The notes: a model not told the origin generated them from the letters alone. A DNA stretch of 64,000 bases from Motiliproteus sp. SC1-56 (GCF_017309075.1 NZ_JAEMGS010000008.1:1-64000); one strand, 5' to 3'; positions 16,015-25,924 are shown, numbered from the stretch's first letter. Numbers and translations: made by a program.

Positions 16015-16721
16015 CCGCAAAGCACTTCGTCACCCAGTGCCCCGGGTGTGAAACCCGCTTTCAAATTACCACCGAGCAGCTCCAGGCCGCAGATGGCCTG
16101 GTCCGCTGCGGTCAGTGCAAGGAGGTCTTCGATGCCCACGATCACCTCGAGAGCGCCCCGGCGACAGCAACCGCGCCCCACCCGACCAGCGCCATTCCCC
16201 GCGAGCCGATTCAGCTGCAGCAGCGCGCCGCCAAGCCGCACCCGCTGCGCACCCTGGCCTGGAGTTTCCTGTGCCTGCTCGCCTTGACGGGCCTCGGCGC
16301 CCAGGTGCTATGGTTCGAGCGCAACCAGCTGGCCCACCATCCCGCGCTGGCCCCCCTTTACCAGCAGGCCTGCACGCGATTGCCCTGCGCGCTGCAGCCC
16401 CGCCAGCAGCTGATGAGCATCAGCAGTCGCCAGCTGAGCGTTCGAGACCACCCGGACTATCGCAACATGCTCGATGTGCACCTGCTGATGGAGAACCAGG
16501 CCCCCTTTGCGCAGCCCTTCCCGGCCCTGGAGCTGATGTTCAGCACCCTCGACGGCACCCCTCAGGCCGCCCGCATCTTCCAACCCGCCGAATACCTGGC
16601 CGGCGAGCTCAGCAACCAGCGGCTGATGCCCCGGGGAAAGCCGATCCAGGTGCAGCTGGCCCTGCAGGATCCGGGCCCGCAAACCCCCAACTACCGGCTC
16701 CGTTTCCTGCCCGCGGAGTGA
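16011..16721 (+). CDS. Zinc-ribbon/DUF3426 membrane protein
   Basis: Begins with the MJ0042-type zinc ribbon (CPGCETRFQIT ... VRCGQCKEVFDA), residues about 8-40, then a linker, one transmembrane helix (about 80-103, TLAWSFLCLLALTGLGAQVLWF) and a periplasmic DUF3426 domain to the end (residue 236). Function unknown in the family, although this order between prmA and dusB is conserved in pseudomonads. The ATG overlaps the prmA TGA (ATGA). Confidence 0.9.
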   Translation: MTAKHFVTQCPGCETRFQITTEQLQAADGLVRCGQCKEVFDAHDHLESAPATATAPHPTSAIPREPIQLQQRAAKPHPLRTLAWSFLCLLALTGLGAQVLWFERNQLAHHPALAPLYQQACTRLPCALQPRQQLMSISSRQLSVRDHPDYRNMLDVHLLMENQAPFAQPFPALELMFSTLDGTPQAARIFQPAEYLAGELSNQRLMPRGKPIQVQLALQDPGPQTPNYRLRFLPAE

Positions 16722-16842
16722 CTCAAGGCGCAATCCGCCCTTTTCCCGGACCCGCTCAACGGGTATCATTACCGCCTTCACCGTGGAGCCCCGAGGGGCG
16801 GTTTCGATCTCCGTTTTTTAAAACCGGAAAAGGCCTTTGCGC

Positions 16843-17829
16843 GTGTTCAATATCGGCCCTCATCGCATTCACAGCCGCGTCACCCTGGCCCCCATGGCCG
16901 GGATTACCGACCAGCCGTTTAGGCGCCTGTGCCGGCGGCTGGGGGCGGGCTTGACCCCCTCGGAAATGGTGACCGCCGACACCCGTCTCTGGAACAGCCG
17001 CAAGTCTCAGTTTCGCCTCAATCACAGTGGCGAGGCCGAGCCCCGGGTCGTCCAGATCGCCGGTGGCGACGCGGGCATGCTGGCCGAGGCGGCGCGACTC
17101 AATGCCGAGCGGGGCGCCCAGATTATCGATATCAACATGGGCTGCCCGGCCAAGAAGGTATGCAACAAGGCGGCGGGCTCCGCACTGCTGCGGGATGAGG
17201 CGCTGGTGGCCGACATTCTGGAAGCGGTGGTGGCCGCGGTCGAGGTACCGGTCACCCTGAAAATCCGCACTGGCTGGGAGCCGGAGCAACGCAACGGCGT
17301 GCGCATCGCTCGCATCGCCGAGGCAAGCGGCGTGCAGGCGCTGGCGGTCCACGGACGCACCCGCGCCTGCGGCTACCGCGGGGCGGTGGAATACGACACC
17401 ATCGCGGCAATCAAGCAGGCTGTCAGGATCCCGGTGATCGCCAACGGCGATATTGATTCGCCGGAAAAGGCGCGTCAGGTACTAGACTACACCGACGCCG
17501 ATGCGGTGATGGTGGGTCGCGCGGCCCAGGGACGGCCCTGGATCTTTCGTGAAATCGAGCACTTTCTCGCCACCGGCGAACAGCTGCCGCCACCGTCACG
17601 AAAGGAGGTAGAGCAACTGCTTGGCGAGCATCTGGAAGCGCTCTACGCATTTTACGGTGATTATCTGGGCGTGCGCATCGCCCGCAAACACGTCGGCTGG
17701 TACTTGGCCGCCGAACCGGACGGGGCGGCCTTCAGACGAGACTTTAATCAATTGGAATCAGTGGACGAGCAACTTGCAGCCATCGGCACCTTTTTCGCCG
17801 ACGGCCAGCACGACCCGAGAGCGGCATAA
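16843..17829 (+). CDS. dusB: tRNA-dihydrouridine synthase B
   Basis: FMN-dependent reductase that forms dihydrouridine 17 in tRNA. TIM-barrel signatures: [42 protein letters not shown] (catalytic Cys), [32 protein letters not shown] and [13 protein letters not shown] prefer GTG 16843 because GGAAAAGG lies 9 bases upstream; TTG 16837 (two codons longer) is the alternative. It lies 4 bases before fis, the classical dusB-fis operon. Confidence 0.96.
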   Translation: MFNIGPHRIHSRVTLAPMAGITDQPFRRLCRRLGAGLTPSEMVTADTRLWNSRKSQFRLNHSGEAEPRVVQIAGGDAGMLAEAARLNAERGAQIIDINMGCPAKKVCNKAAGSALLRDEALVADILEAVVAAVEVPVTLKIRTGWEPEQRNGVRIARIAEASGVQALAVHGRTRACGYRGAVEYDTIAAIKQAVRIPVIANGDIDSPEKARQVLDYTDADAVMVGRAAQGRPWIFREIEHFLATGEQLPPPSRKEVEQLLGEHLEALYAFYGDYLGVRIARKHVGWYLAAEPDGAAFRRDFNQLESVDEQLAAIGTFFADGQHDPRAA

Positions 17830-17833
17830 CGAC

Positions 17834-18154
17834 ATGGCACTAGGTAAGTTAAACGAAGTAAGTGACAATCGATCAGATAAGTCCCTCAAGCTGGCCGAAC
17901 CGGCGGCAAATGAAACCCAACAACGGCCGCGTCGTTTGCGCGACAGCGTAGCCGAAGCCGTACAGGGCTATTTCGACCAGCTGGATGGCCAGCCGGCCAC
18001 CAACATCTACTCCATGGTGCTGGCCGAAATGGAGGCCCCCCTGCTGGAGGCCGTCATGGCCTATACCCGCGACAACCAGACCAAGGCCTCGGAGGTACTG
18101 GGTCTGAATCGCGGCACCCTGCGCAAGAAGCTCAAGCAGTACAACATGCTTTAA
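17834..18154 (+). CDS. fis: DNA-binding protein Fis
   Basis: Nucleoid protein that bends DNA and activates stable RNA promoters. The C-terminal half is highly conserved: [41 protein letters not shown], with the [23 protein letters not shown]. The N-terminal 35 residues are more variable and lysine-rich. At 106 residues it is slightly longer than E. coli Fis (98). Start ATG 17834; an in-frame extension into dusB is not coding. Ends in a terminator. Confidence 0.97.
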   Translation: MALGKLNEVSDNRSDKSLKLAEPAANETQQRPRRLRDSVAEAVQGYFDQLDGQPATNIYSMVLAEMEAPLLEAVMAYTRDNQTKASEVLGLNRGTLRKKLKQYNML

Positions 18155-18160
18155 TCACGA

Positions 18161-18186
18161 AAAGACGGGGCCGCCCCGTCTTTTTG
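18161..18186 (+). terminator. Intrinsic terminator after fis
   Basis: AAAGACGGGG (18161-18170), loop CCG, CCCCGTCTTT (18174-18183), continuing into T. It isolates dusB-fis from purHD. Confidence 0.82.
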
Positions 18187-18228
18187 CGTTTTATCCCCGT
18201 TAAATTCTGTCTAAGCGATAAGAGACTC

Positions 18229-19812
18229 ATGGCTGAACCCAAGAACCCCATCAAAATCCGACGGGCGCTGATCAGTGTTTCCGACAAGACCGGCGTTGTG
18301 GAATTCGCGAAGAACCTGGCTGCCCACGGGGTGGAGATTCTCTCCACCGGCGGCACCTACAAACTGCTGCGCGAGCAAGGCGTTGCCGCGGTGGAAGTGT
18401 CCGACTACACCGGTTTCCCGGAGATGATGGACGGCCGGGTCAAGACCCTGCACCCCAAGGTGCACGGGGGCATCCTGGGCCGTCGCGGCACCGATGGCGC
18501 GATCATGGCCGAGCACGGCATCAACCCCATCGACATGGTGGTGGTCAACCTCTACCCCTTCGAGGAAACCGTGGCCCGTCCCGACTGCAACCTGCCCCTG
18601 GCAATTGAGAACATCGATATCGGCGGTCCCACCATGGTGCGCTCGGCAGCCAAGAACAACGCCTACGTGGCCATCGTCGTCAACGCCGACAACTACGACG
18701 CCATTCTGCAAGAGATGGCCGAGCAGGACGGCGCCCTCGGCCAAGAGACCCGCTTCGACCTAGCGGTGCAGGCCTTTGAACACACCGCCGCCTACGACGG
18801 TGCCATCGCCAACTACCTGGGTGCCCGCGTCGAGACTGACGACCCCACCGCCTTCCCGCGGACCTTCAACACCCAGTTCGTCAAGGCTCAGGAGATGCGC
18901 TACGGCGAAAACCCCCACCAGCGCGCCGCCTTCTACGTGGAAAAGGAGCCCGCCGAACCCAGCGTGTCCACCGCCCACCAGCTGCAAGGCAAAGCGCTGT
19001 CGTATAACAACGTCGCCGACACCGACGCGGCCCTCGAGTGCGTCAAGCCCTTCCGCGAGCCGGCCTGTGTCATCGTCAAGCACGCCAACCCCTGCGGCGT
19101 CGCCATCGGCGACGATATCTTGGAGGCCTACAACCTGGCCCACCAGACTGACCCCACCTCGGCCTTCGGCGGCATTATCGCCTTCAACCGCGAGCTGGAT
19201 GCGGCCACCGCCCGCGCCATTATCGAGCGCCAGTTCGTGGAGGTGATCATCGCCCCCAGCGTCGCCCAGGAGGCCTCTGACATCGTCGCCGCCAAGCCCA
19301 ACGTGCGCCTGCTCGAGTGCGGCCAGTGGGACGCCAAGCGCGCCCCGGCCTTTGACTTCAAGCGGGTCAACGGCGGCCTGCTGGTGCAGGACAACGACCA
19401 GGGCATGGTGGATGCAGACGAGCTCAAGGTGGTGACCGAGCGCGAACCCACCAGCCAGGAGCTGCGCGACCTGCTGTTCGCCTGGCAGGTGGCCAAGTAC
19501 GTCAAGTCCAACGCCATCGTCTACGCCAAGAACGGCCAGACCATCGGCGTCGGCGCGGGCCAGATGAGCCGCGTCTACAGCGCCAAGATCGCCGGCATCA
19601 AGGCCGCCGACGAGGGCCTGGAAGTGCCCGGTTCAGTCATGGCCTCCGACGCCTTCTTCCCCTTCCGCGACGGCATCGACGCCGCTGCCAAGGCCGGCAT
19701 CACCGCGGTGATCCAGCCCGGTGGCTCCATGCGGGACGAGGAGGTGATCGCCGCCGCCAACGAGGCGGGCATCGCCATGGTGTTCACCGGCATGCGCCAC
19801 TTCCGGCACTAA
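18229..19812 (+). CDS. purH: Bifunctional AICAR formyltransferase / IMP cyclohydrolase
   Basis: Last two steps of de novo IMP synthesis. The N-terminal cyclohydrolase domain ([61 protein letters not shown]) is followed by the formyltransferase domain ([61 protein letters not shown]). 527 residues from ATG 18229. Followed 12 bases later by purD. Confidence 0.97.
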   Translation: MAEPKNPIKIRRALISVSDKTGVVEFAKNLAAHGVEILSTGGTYKLLREQGVAAVEVSDYTGFPEMMDGRVKTLHPKVHGGILGRRGTDGAIMAEHGINPIDMVVVNLYPFEETVARPDCNLPLAIENIDIGGPTMVRSAAKNNAYVAIVVNADNYDAILQEMAEQDGALGQETRFDLAVQAFEHTAAYDGAIANYLGARVETDDPTAFPRTFNTQFVKAQEMRYGENPHQRAAFYVEKEPAEPSVSTAHQLQGKALSYNNVADTDAALECVKPFREPACVIVKHANPCGVAIGDDILEAYNLAHQTDPTSAFGGIIAFNRELDAATARAIIERQFVEVIIAPSVAQEASDIVAAKPNVRLLECGQWDAKRAPAFDFKRVNGGLLVQDNDQGMVDADELKVVTEREPTSQELRDLLFAWQVAKYVKSNAIVYAKNGQTIGVGAGQMSRVYSAKIAGIKAADEGLEVPGSVMASDAFFPFRDGIDAAAKAGITAVIQPGGSMRDEEVIAAANEAGIAMVFTGMRHFRH

Positions 19813-19824
19813 GGGGAGCAACAA

Positions 19825-21111
<1,287 letters not shown>

Positions 21112-21170
21112 TTGTTTAGCGGTTGAGCCACGGCTTCGGCCACGCCATTGACCTTTGATGTGTGACTGGC

Positions 21171-21206
21171 AAAAAAAGAACCCCGCTTTGCGGGGTTCTT
21201 TTGTTT
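21171..21206 (+). terminator. Intrinsic terminator after purD
   Basis: AAGAACCCCG (21176-21185), loop CTTTG, CGGGGTTCTT (21191-21200) followed by TTGTTT and preceded by an A run, so it may work in both directions. Confidence 0.85.
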
Positions 21207-21484
21207 GAGAGGGTCACTTTCAGCACAAAAGAGAAGCCCGGCTGTATCTTTAACAGCTTCCGCTGTGCGAACAAACCAGACGCCTTAAGCGCTATACCTG
21301 AATGGCGGGAAGCGCCCCAAAGGGGACGTAAAGAAGAACTTGTCTAGCTGGTCTTTTCACGCCCCAAAGGGGCCTCTCATGCAAAGCATTGTCTAACCGC
21401 TGGAGTCGCCCTAAAGCTGTTTCTGATATGGTTAATGATTAGGGAACCATCAGGTCTGGCCCAACTTCTTAAGGAGTACCGGTA
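21207..21484. other. Noncoding start of the AT-rich segment
   Basis: No credible gene is seen between the purD terminator and the TTG start at 21485. The stretch holds a duplicated word CGCCCCAAAGGGG (21313-21325 and 21360-21372) and an element TTTAACAGCTT ... AAGCGCTATA (about 21250-21296) whose ends are imperfectly complementary, possibly the remnant of an attC-like site. GTCTAAC (near 21391) also fits the attC end consensus RYYYAAC but has no partner I can find. Confidence 0.4.
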
Positions 21485-22102
21485 TTGAGCAATGAATGGG
21501 ATAAATTTGCTGAGGGTTGGGATGTTGATGCCTCAGTACAAGAATATGCCAATCAGGCGTTCAGAGAGCTTTCAGATGTCCTAAACATTGATGGTCTATC
21601 TGTCTTTGACTTTGGTTGTGGTACTGGCAGCCTCACCCAACTCCTTAGCCCAAGGGCAAAAGGCATAGTTGCCCTTGATGGATCATCAGAAATGATAAGG
21701 ATCTTGGCTAAGAAAAAGCTAAGTAACGTTTCCACCATTTCAGGCTTTCTGACTCAAGATTTGATTGATAGTCATCCACATCTAACTAATAAGTTTGACT
21801 TGATTGTAGCGTCATCGGTTTGTGGCTTTTTACCAGATTACGAAATGACACTTGGGCTGTTAAGGTCACTTTTGAAAAGTGGTGGTTTATTTATACAGTG
21901 GGACTGGCTGTCGAACGATGAACCCTCGATAACGGGGTTATCTGAAAGCAGGGTGTTGCATGCTCTAAGAGCAAATAGATTTGTTGATATTCAGATAAAA
22001 AGACCATTCGAAATGAATAGCTCAAATGGCACTATGACGGTATTAATGGCCGTCGGTAAAAAATCTAACAAGCCGTCGCCCATCACCCGCTCTGTGAGTT
22101 GA
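21485..22102 (+). CDS. Class I SAM-dependent methyltransferase in a putative cassette
   Basis: A 205-residue methyltransferase: motif I VFDFGCGTGSLTQLL (about 40-54), acidic motif II VALDGSSEMI, motif IV FDLIVASSVCGFL, then LKSGGLFIQWDWLSND. Substrate unknown. There is no in-frame ATG near the start; TTG 21485 has AAGGAG 8 bases upstream, a strong decision for that start. Codon use is far more AT-rich than the surrounding core genes. The last 13 codons overlap an attC-like inverted repeat (22063-22130), as often happens in integron cassettes. Confidence 0.82.
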   Translation: MSNEWDKFAEGWDVDASVQEYANQAFRELSDVLNIDGLSVFDFGCGTGSLTQLLSPRAKGIVALDGSSEMIRILAKKKLSNVSTISGFLTQDLIDSHPHLTNKFDLIVASSVCGFLPDYEMTLGLLRSLLKSGGLFIQWDWLSNDEPSITGLSESRVLHALRANRFVDIQIKRPFEMNSSNGTMTVLMAVGKKSNKPSPITRSVS

Positions 22103-22130
22103 ACCTCCAAACCGATGCGCGAAGTTATGG
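22063..22130. repeat. attC-like site 1
   Basis: Starts with ATCTAAC (22063-22069), which fits the attC end consensus RYYYAAC and continues AAGC, and ends with GTTATGG at 22124-22130, a partial match to GTTRRRY. Internally CGTCGCCCATC pairs with GATGCGCGAAG (9 of 11). Length 68 bases, within the normal attC range. It spans the 3' end of the methyltransferase gene. Confidence 0.5.
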
Positions 22131-22190
22131 CTAGTTACGGCAGCGCTTGAAGTCATAATATTTCGGGTCTACAGAGAGGGAATCTTCGTA

Positions 22191-22748
22191 ATGTTCATTG
22201 AAACCATAGATAAATACGCTAGCGGAAGGGTGTGTCTATATTCATTTTGCTTTTCCATGAGTGTCTACTTATTGATTGTTCTTTACTCGATACCCTTGGT
22301 CTCTGGATATGCGCAAGAGATGATGCTTTTTGACATGTTACCGACGGGGTACACATACGATTACGCTGTTTCACTACTGTCGCAGCTCGGGACCGAAGGG
22401 AGAGGCTTGTATTTGTCACTTCAACTCCCTCTAGATTTGGTATATCCCTTATCTTTCGGTATCTCGCATGCGTGGATCATATGCTGGCTACTTGGCAAAG
22501 CCGGAACCACTTCCCGGTTAGCTTCCTATGCTTGTTTGCTCCCTGTCGCGGGATGCTTGCTCGACTACTCAGAGAACATCGCTATTTTCAGCATGCTGAC
22601 TAGCTATCCAGGCATTACAGAGAGCGACGTCCAGCTATCTAGCACTTTCACGATCTTTAAGAGCTTTTTTGTAACTATCACTTACGTGGTGATTTGTGGG
22701 CTGCTTGTATTAACTACCGCTCGAAAGATGAGAGCAAAGAAAAATTAG
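22191..22748 (+). CDS. Four-helix integral membrane protein of unknown function
   Basis: A 185-residue protein with predicted membrane helices at about 15-38, 80-102, 108-127 and 153-176, and a short basic tail (ARKMRAKKN). A polar loop between helices 1 and 2 (FDMLPTGYTYDYAVSLLSQLG) and the DYSENIAIFSML stretch are the most distinctive parts. I recall similar orphan membrane proteins but no characterised family. AGAGAGGG lies about 10 bases before the ATG. AT-rich and in the same direction as the neighbouring cassette-like genes. Confidence 0.7.
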   Translation: MFIETIDKYASGRVCLYSFCFSMSVYLLIVLYSIPLVSGYAQEMMLFDMLPTGYTYDYAVSLLSQLGTEGRGLYLSLQLPLDLVYPLSFGISHAWIICWLLGKAGTTSRLASYACLLPVAGCLLDYSENIAIFSMLTSYPGITESDVQLSSTFTIFKSFFVTITYVVICGLLVLTTARKMRAKKN

Positions 22749-23027
22749 TTGGCGTAGATGCTGGCTAGCGAGTCATTTAACTTCAGCACTCAGCTAAGGC
22801 CTCCAGAGGGCGACGCGGGTTTCCGGCCCGTCAATGACGCGTTATCGCTGAATCGCCAGCGGCCGCCAAGTGCTGGTGAGCGCCCAATGATGCCCTCGAT
22901 CACGAGAGGGCAGAGGCCGCCCCAAAGCTGACGCCTGCTATAGACGAGGCTTGACCAAGCTTGCAGGATGGGTCACCTTGCTGGGACAGGATATTTAACT
23001 GTTATATTTACAAGGAGGTTTGGGGCA
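22749..23027. other. Cassette-like intergenic region with a weak attC-like site
   Basis: Contains ATTTAAC (22775-22781, fits RYYYAAC) and GCGTTATCG (22839-22847) 73 bases apart. The 3' part, CCGTCAATGACGCGTTATCGCT, aligns with CAGTTAATGCGGCTTTGTCGCT at 24163-24184, and both regions share CACTCAGC and CCTCCAGA in the same order, so the two intergenic regions look related. The arms here pair poorly. The remainder has a GC-rich hairpin near 22890-22920 (TGCCCTCGATCACGAGAGGGCA) of unknown use. Confidence 0.4.
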
Positions 23028-23579
23028 TTGAACTGGGACGATGTCTTTAAATTCATTACAGCAGCAATCGCATCAGTTGGAGTGGCCGGAGCAGTCATAT
23101 TTGCACTCTCCAGTTGGCTTGGCAAAGTCTGGGCATCAAGAATTCTTGACCGAGAGAAAAACTGTCTTAATAAAGAATTGGAAGCTACAAAGAGAGAACT
23201 TGATGTATATAAAGAAAAATTCTTGCGAAACCATAACGACAAAATAGTCGTATATCGCGCTGTCATCGATATAGTTTCAAAGCTTCTGGCATCTTTCGAC
23301 TCTTTTCAATCTGGCCGACTTAAACAGTCGGATGCTGCAAAAGCCTTCGATCTATTCAACGAGCAGCGCATGCAAGCATACGGTTACCTTGCAATGCTAG
23401 CCCCTCAACAAGCGATGGATGCCCATGATCGTCTCATCGACCACCTGATAATGATATCTAATGGAAGTGCCCCCTATGAATGGGAAAAGGTACGAGACCT
23501 GGCAGTCACATTTATCAATGAGGTTCGCATTGATGTGGGAATCGACAAAGATCCAATTATCTATAATGGCGAATTATAA
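23028..23579 (+). CDS. Single-pass membrane protein with coiled coil, cassette-type ORF
   Basis: A 183-residue protein: one N-terminal transmembrane helix (about 6-28, FITAAIASVGVAGAVIFALSSW), then a charged coiled coil (ILDREKNCLNKELEATKRELDVYKEKF, about 36-65) and a helical C-terminal domain (LASFDSFQSGRLKQSDAAKAF onward). It resembles proteins of unknown function I recall as recurrent accessory genes. The start is TTG 23028: a perfect AAGGAGG sits 9 bases upstream (23012-23018), which rules out the longer reading from 22968. The stop is directly followed by an attC-like site. Confidence 0.75.
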   Translation: MNWDDVFKFITAAIASVGVAGAVIFALSSWLGKVWASRILDREKNCLNKELEATKRELDVYKEKFLRNHNDKIVVYRAVIDIVSKLLASFDSFQSGRLKQSDAAKAFDLFNEQRMQAYGYLAMLAPQQAMDAHDRLIDHLIMISNGSAPYEWEKVRDLAVTFINEVRIDVGIDKDPIIYNGEL

Positions 23580-23669
23580 ATATAACAATTCCGTCAACGT
23601 ACGGCCCTGCTGTGCTGGACTCGGACCTTCGCTGCTACGCAGCCTCGACCCGTTTTTGAGGCGCTATAG
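23580..23669. repeat. attC-like site 2
   Basis: Begins at the stop codon of the preceding gene with ATATAAC and ends with GAGGCGCTATAG, 90 bases in all. The arms TATAACAATTCCGTCAA and TTGAGGCGCTATA are complementary except for a 3-base bulge and a few mismatches, which is the usual asymmetry of attC. The 3' end has GCTAT where the canonical core has GTTAT, so it may be degenerate. Placement right after a stop codon and about 33 bases before the next gene is typical of integron cassettes. Confidence 0.55.
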
Positions 23670-23702
23670 TGCTTGGAGTTGTGAGGTTAAGGAACTAAGA
23701 AA

Positions 23703-24083
23703 ATGAGGGAGCTTTTGGTAATTCTAACAGCAATAGTTTCGCTTTTTGGAAGCATCTTTATAGCCGGTCAAACATTAAGCTGGCTAGGGATTTCAGAAGC
23801 AGATACAGATAGCACAGCATTCAATGTGCAGTTTGCTTTCGTCCTAGTTTTTTCAATTATTGTATCTTATTTGGCAGCGAACGCAGTAGAGGGGAATTTT
23901 AGCGTTACCTTAAGTAAGGTTTTGAATTTTTTATTCCGTGTTTTTCTAGCATGCTTAGCATTAGGCGGCCTTTATTTATTGTGGCTAGCTGTTCCTGTAT
24001 GGGCATTCTTCATAATAACTATACTTGCCTTAATATTATTTGTTTTAACGTTAATATGGTTGAATTTGTCCACAAAGAGATAA
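23703..24083 (+). CDS. Small multi-pass membrane protein of unknown function
   Basis: A 126-residue hydrophobic protein with about four membrane segments (roughly 3-24, 38-60, 72-92 and 96-120) and a short basic tail. No motif recognised. AAGGA lies 9 bases before the ATG. Strongly AT-rich. It is followed within 10 bases by an attC-like repeat and is co-directional with the three preceding cassette-like genes. Confidence 0.65.
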   Translation: MRELLVILTAIVSLFGSIFIAGQTLSWLGISEADTDSTAFNVQFAFVLVFSIIVSYLAANAVEGNFSVTLSKVLNFLFRVFLACLALGGLYLLWLAVPVWAFFIITILALILFVLTLIWLNLSTKR

Positions 24084-24092
24084 AACAACCAC

Positions 24093-24182
24093 TTTTTACA
24101 AGGCATTCAATTACACTCAGCAAACTGGCTAGGACCTCCAGACGACTACTCAGCTTTTAAGCCAGTTAATGCGGCTTTGTCG
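24093..24182. repeat. attC-like site 3
   Basis: An imperfect inverted repeat of about 90 bases following the preceding stop codon. Outer arms ACAAGGCATTCAATTA (24098-24113) and TTAATGCGGCTTTGT (24166-24180) are complementary with a bulge. Inner arms AACTGGCT (24123-24130) and AGCCAGTT (24160-24167) pair perfectly over 8 bases around a 29-base centre. The terminal triplets deviate from canonical AAC/GTT, so the site may be inactive. Confidence 0.5.
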
Positions 24183-24220
24183 CTATCTAGCTCTTCTATA
24201 ATGATGGAATTAGTAGCTCC

Positions 24221-24490
24221 TTAGTAATCATCTAAATCAGAGAGTCGGCCCAATTTTTCTGCTCTATTAGCACTGAGAATATTCTGTATATTCTTAAGCT
24301 TTTCATCTATTGGCCACATCTTTTTATGGATTTGTTCAGAATGCGCTGCAATGTCATTCATATGTGCTGTATTGTTCAGTGTTTTATACATAATGTTTGT
24401 CATGTATCTCAATTGACTAAGGAGCTTTGATAAGAGCACCACCGTAACTAGCAGTAGCGCCACAACAACATACAGAAGTGCATCACTCAT
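24221..24490 (-). CDS. Small single-pass membrane protein, unknown
   Basis: An 89-residue protein with one N-terminal transmembrane helix (about 4-24, LLYVVVALLLVTVVLLSKLL) and a soluble helical tail (LSQLRYMTNIMYKTLNNTAHMNDIAAHSEQIHKKM). AAAGGA is 8 bases before the ATG. It runs opposite to the cassette-like genes to its left. The gene at 24551 lies 60 bases upstream on the same strand, so the two may form an operon. Function not recognised. Confidence 0.55.
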   Translation of the reverse strand: MSDALLYVVVALLLVTVVLLSKLLSQLRYMTNIMYKTLNNTAHMNDIAAHSEQIHKKMWPIDEKLKNIQNILSANRAEKLGRLSDLDDY

Positions 24491-24550
24491 AGTTTGATTC
24501 CTTTATTCAATTCACGTTTATATAACCAACAAAAATAAGAACCTAAGGAA

Positions 24551-24847
24551 CTAGCGTTGTAGCTCCCATAGAAACATCTCAATATCAACTTCTATTCTCT
24601 TTTCAAGAGATTCACCTTTAGTCAATTGTGATGGGTCTACTCCCTGTACAAAAATATCAAAAAAACTATCCTGCATATCCCATACAACATTTTCAAACGG
24701 GCCTGCATGGAAGGGAAAAGCCCTAACTTCCATCCCCACTTGAGGTATGAATGGGAGGTGAATTTGCTTTACCAAGTAGGTGTGGATGTCATTTCTACTT
24801 CCGTCTTTATAGTAAGGACGATTTATTCGACAGGGATATTTGGTCAT
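24551..24847 (-). CDS. Hypothetical protein, AT-rich segment
   Basis: A 98-residue protein, MTKYPCRINRPYYKDGSRND..., without signal peptide or membrane helix. The spacing of aromatic residues (HAGPFENVVWDMQDSFFDIFVQG) suggests a compact alpha/beta fold. The C-terminal part is charged and helical (EKRIEVDIEMFLWELQR). No family recognised. Upstream of, and co-directional with, the small membrane protein gene at 24221. Confidence 0.5.
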   Translation of the reverse strand: MTKYPCRINRPYYKDGSRNDIHTYLVKQIHLPFIPQVGMEVRAFPFHAGPFENVVWDMQDSFFDIFVQGVDPSQLTKGESLEKRIEVDIEMFLWELQR

Positions 24848-25240
24848 TTCTTGCCATTCCGTATTGCACTGTAGTTCTAATAAATTGGAGGGCTTCCTCC
24901 ACAGTCGCTGTCGCCAGCGATGTCCGGCTTGCAGATCATCGTTATCTCATGATCCCAATGTATCGGCAAACTGCTAACTCCGCTATGTTACAGGCATGTT
25001 CCAGTCCAACGGTCACAGACGGACCAACGACCGCTTGCCGGAAATGGGATTGACTCAGGATACCCCTGGGAGTTGGATCGTCAGCGGCAGCAAAGTGTTG
25101 CTAGCTGCCGCCTACCCCATCCCTTTCTAGTGTCCGGAATGGGGCCATAAGCAGACGATCACCCGTCCATCCCCCACACAAGAAAACAGTGCTTTGCGAA
25201 GAGCGCTTATTGCCTTTTGCCGCGAGAAAGCAGCAACAAC
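24848..25240. other. Noncoding right edge of the AT-rich segment
   Basis: No credible gene. Two hairpins are visible: CGGCAGC (25085-25091) with GCTGCCG (25104-25110), and a weaker one pairing CCCCATCC with GGAATGGGG (about 25114-25144). Neither has a clear T run. Composition returns to core-genome level at about 25150-25200. This may be the relic of a rearrangement joint. Confidence 0.45.
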
Positions 25241-25924
25241 TCAATCCAGCGGCTCCAGACTTTCAAAGGGGGGAATCCACTGCCGTGTATCGGTGCCGTA
25301 GAGCCGGCAAAGGTCGTCATGGAGCGCCGCATCTTCGCGGGCCAGGTCGTGGGGGACGCTGAAAAAGGCTTCAGCGGCGACACTGAAGAACTCCTCCGGG
25401 CCTTCCAGGCCCACCTCGGAGAAGACGCTGGGCTGGTCCGCCAGCAGGCGGGCGCGAAATGCATCGAACCCCGCCCGCAACGCCTCCGTACCGCCGCTCA
25501 GCCCCAGCAGTTGATCCATAACGTGGGCAAACTCGTGGACACCCAGGTTGGCGCCGTAGTAGATCGCCTCGCTCTCCTCCTGCAGCCGCTGCCAGGAGAG
25601 CACCACCTTGGAGACGCCGAACGCCTCGCCGTCCAGGTCCACGAGGTCCGGATAGACCAGCACCCAGCGCACGCTGCGAAAAAACGAGACCGGCTGGGCT
25701 CGGCCCACAAGCGCCGCGTGGGCGGCGATCAGTACCTGCATGGGCTCGTCCACCTCGAGCCCGTACTGGCCGTAAAAGGTCTTGTGCTTTAAAAATCCGG
25801 GGATAAAACGCAGCACATCGTCCTGCAGGGCGCCGGGCATCAGCTCGAAAAGGGCCATACGGCGCTCCAGCAGGGAACGCCAGCGGCTCAGTACGGCGGG
25901 GCTTACCGGGTCACTACCGAACAT
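25241..25924 (-). CDS. MtfA-type zinc metallopeptidase (M90 family)
   Basis: Resembles E. coli MtfA, a cytoplasmic zinc peptidase that interacts with the Mlc repressor. The zinc motif HEFAHVMDQLLG (HExxH) is at about 129-140, with the downstream GPEEFFSVAAEAFF segment supplying the third glutamate ligand. FIPGFLKHKTFYG near residue 40 is also family-typical. Length 227 (E. coli 265). Alone between the AT-rich segment and the purA terminator. Confidence 0.85.
   Translation of the reverse strand: MFGSDPVSPAVLSRWRSLLERRMALFELMPGALQDDVLRFIPGFLKHKTFYGQYGLEVDEPMQVLIAAHAALVGRAQPVSFFRSVRWVLVYPDLVDLDGEAFGVSKVVLSWQRLQEESEAIYYGANLGVHEFAHVMDQLLGLSGGTEALRAGFDAFRARLLADQPSVFSEVGLEGPEEFFSVAAEAFFSVPHDLAREDAALHDDLCRLYGTDTRQWIPPFESLEPLD

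Noticed and set aside
21162-21347. 61-codon open frame after purD
   Set aside because: It starts inside the purD terminator, has no ribosome-binding site and no protein-like character.
24751-25053. 100-codon open frame on the plus strand
   Set aside because: Half of it is antisense to the 98-residue gene at 24551-24847; no ribosome-binding site and an improbable composition.
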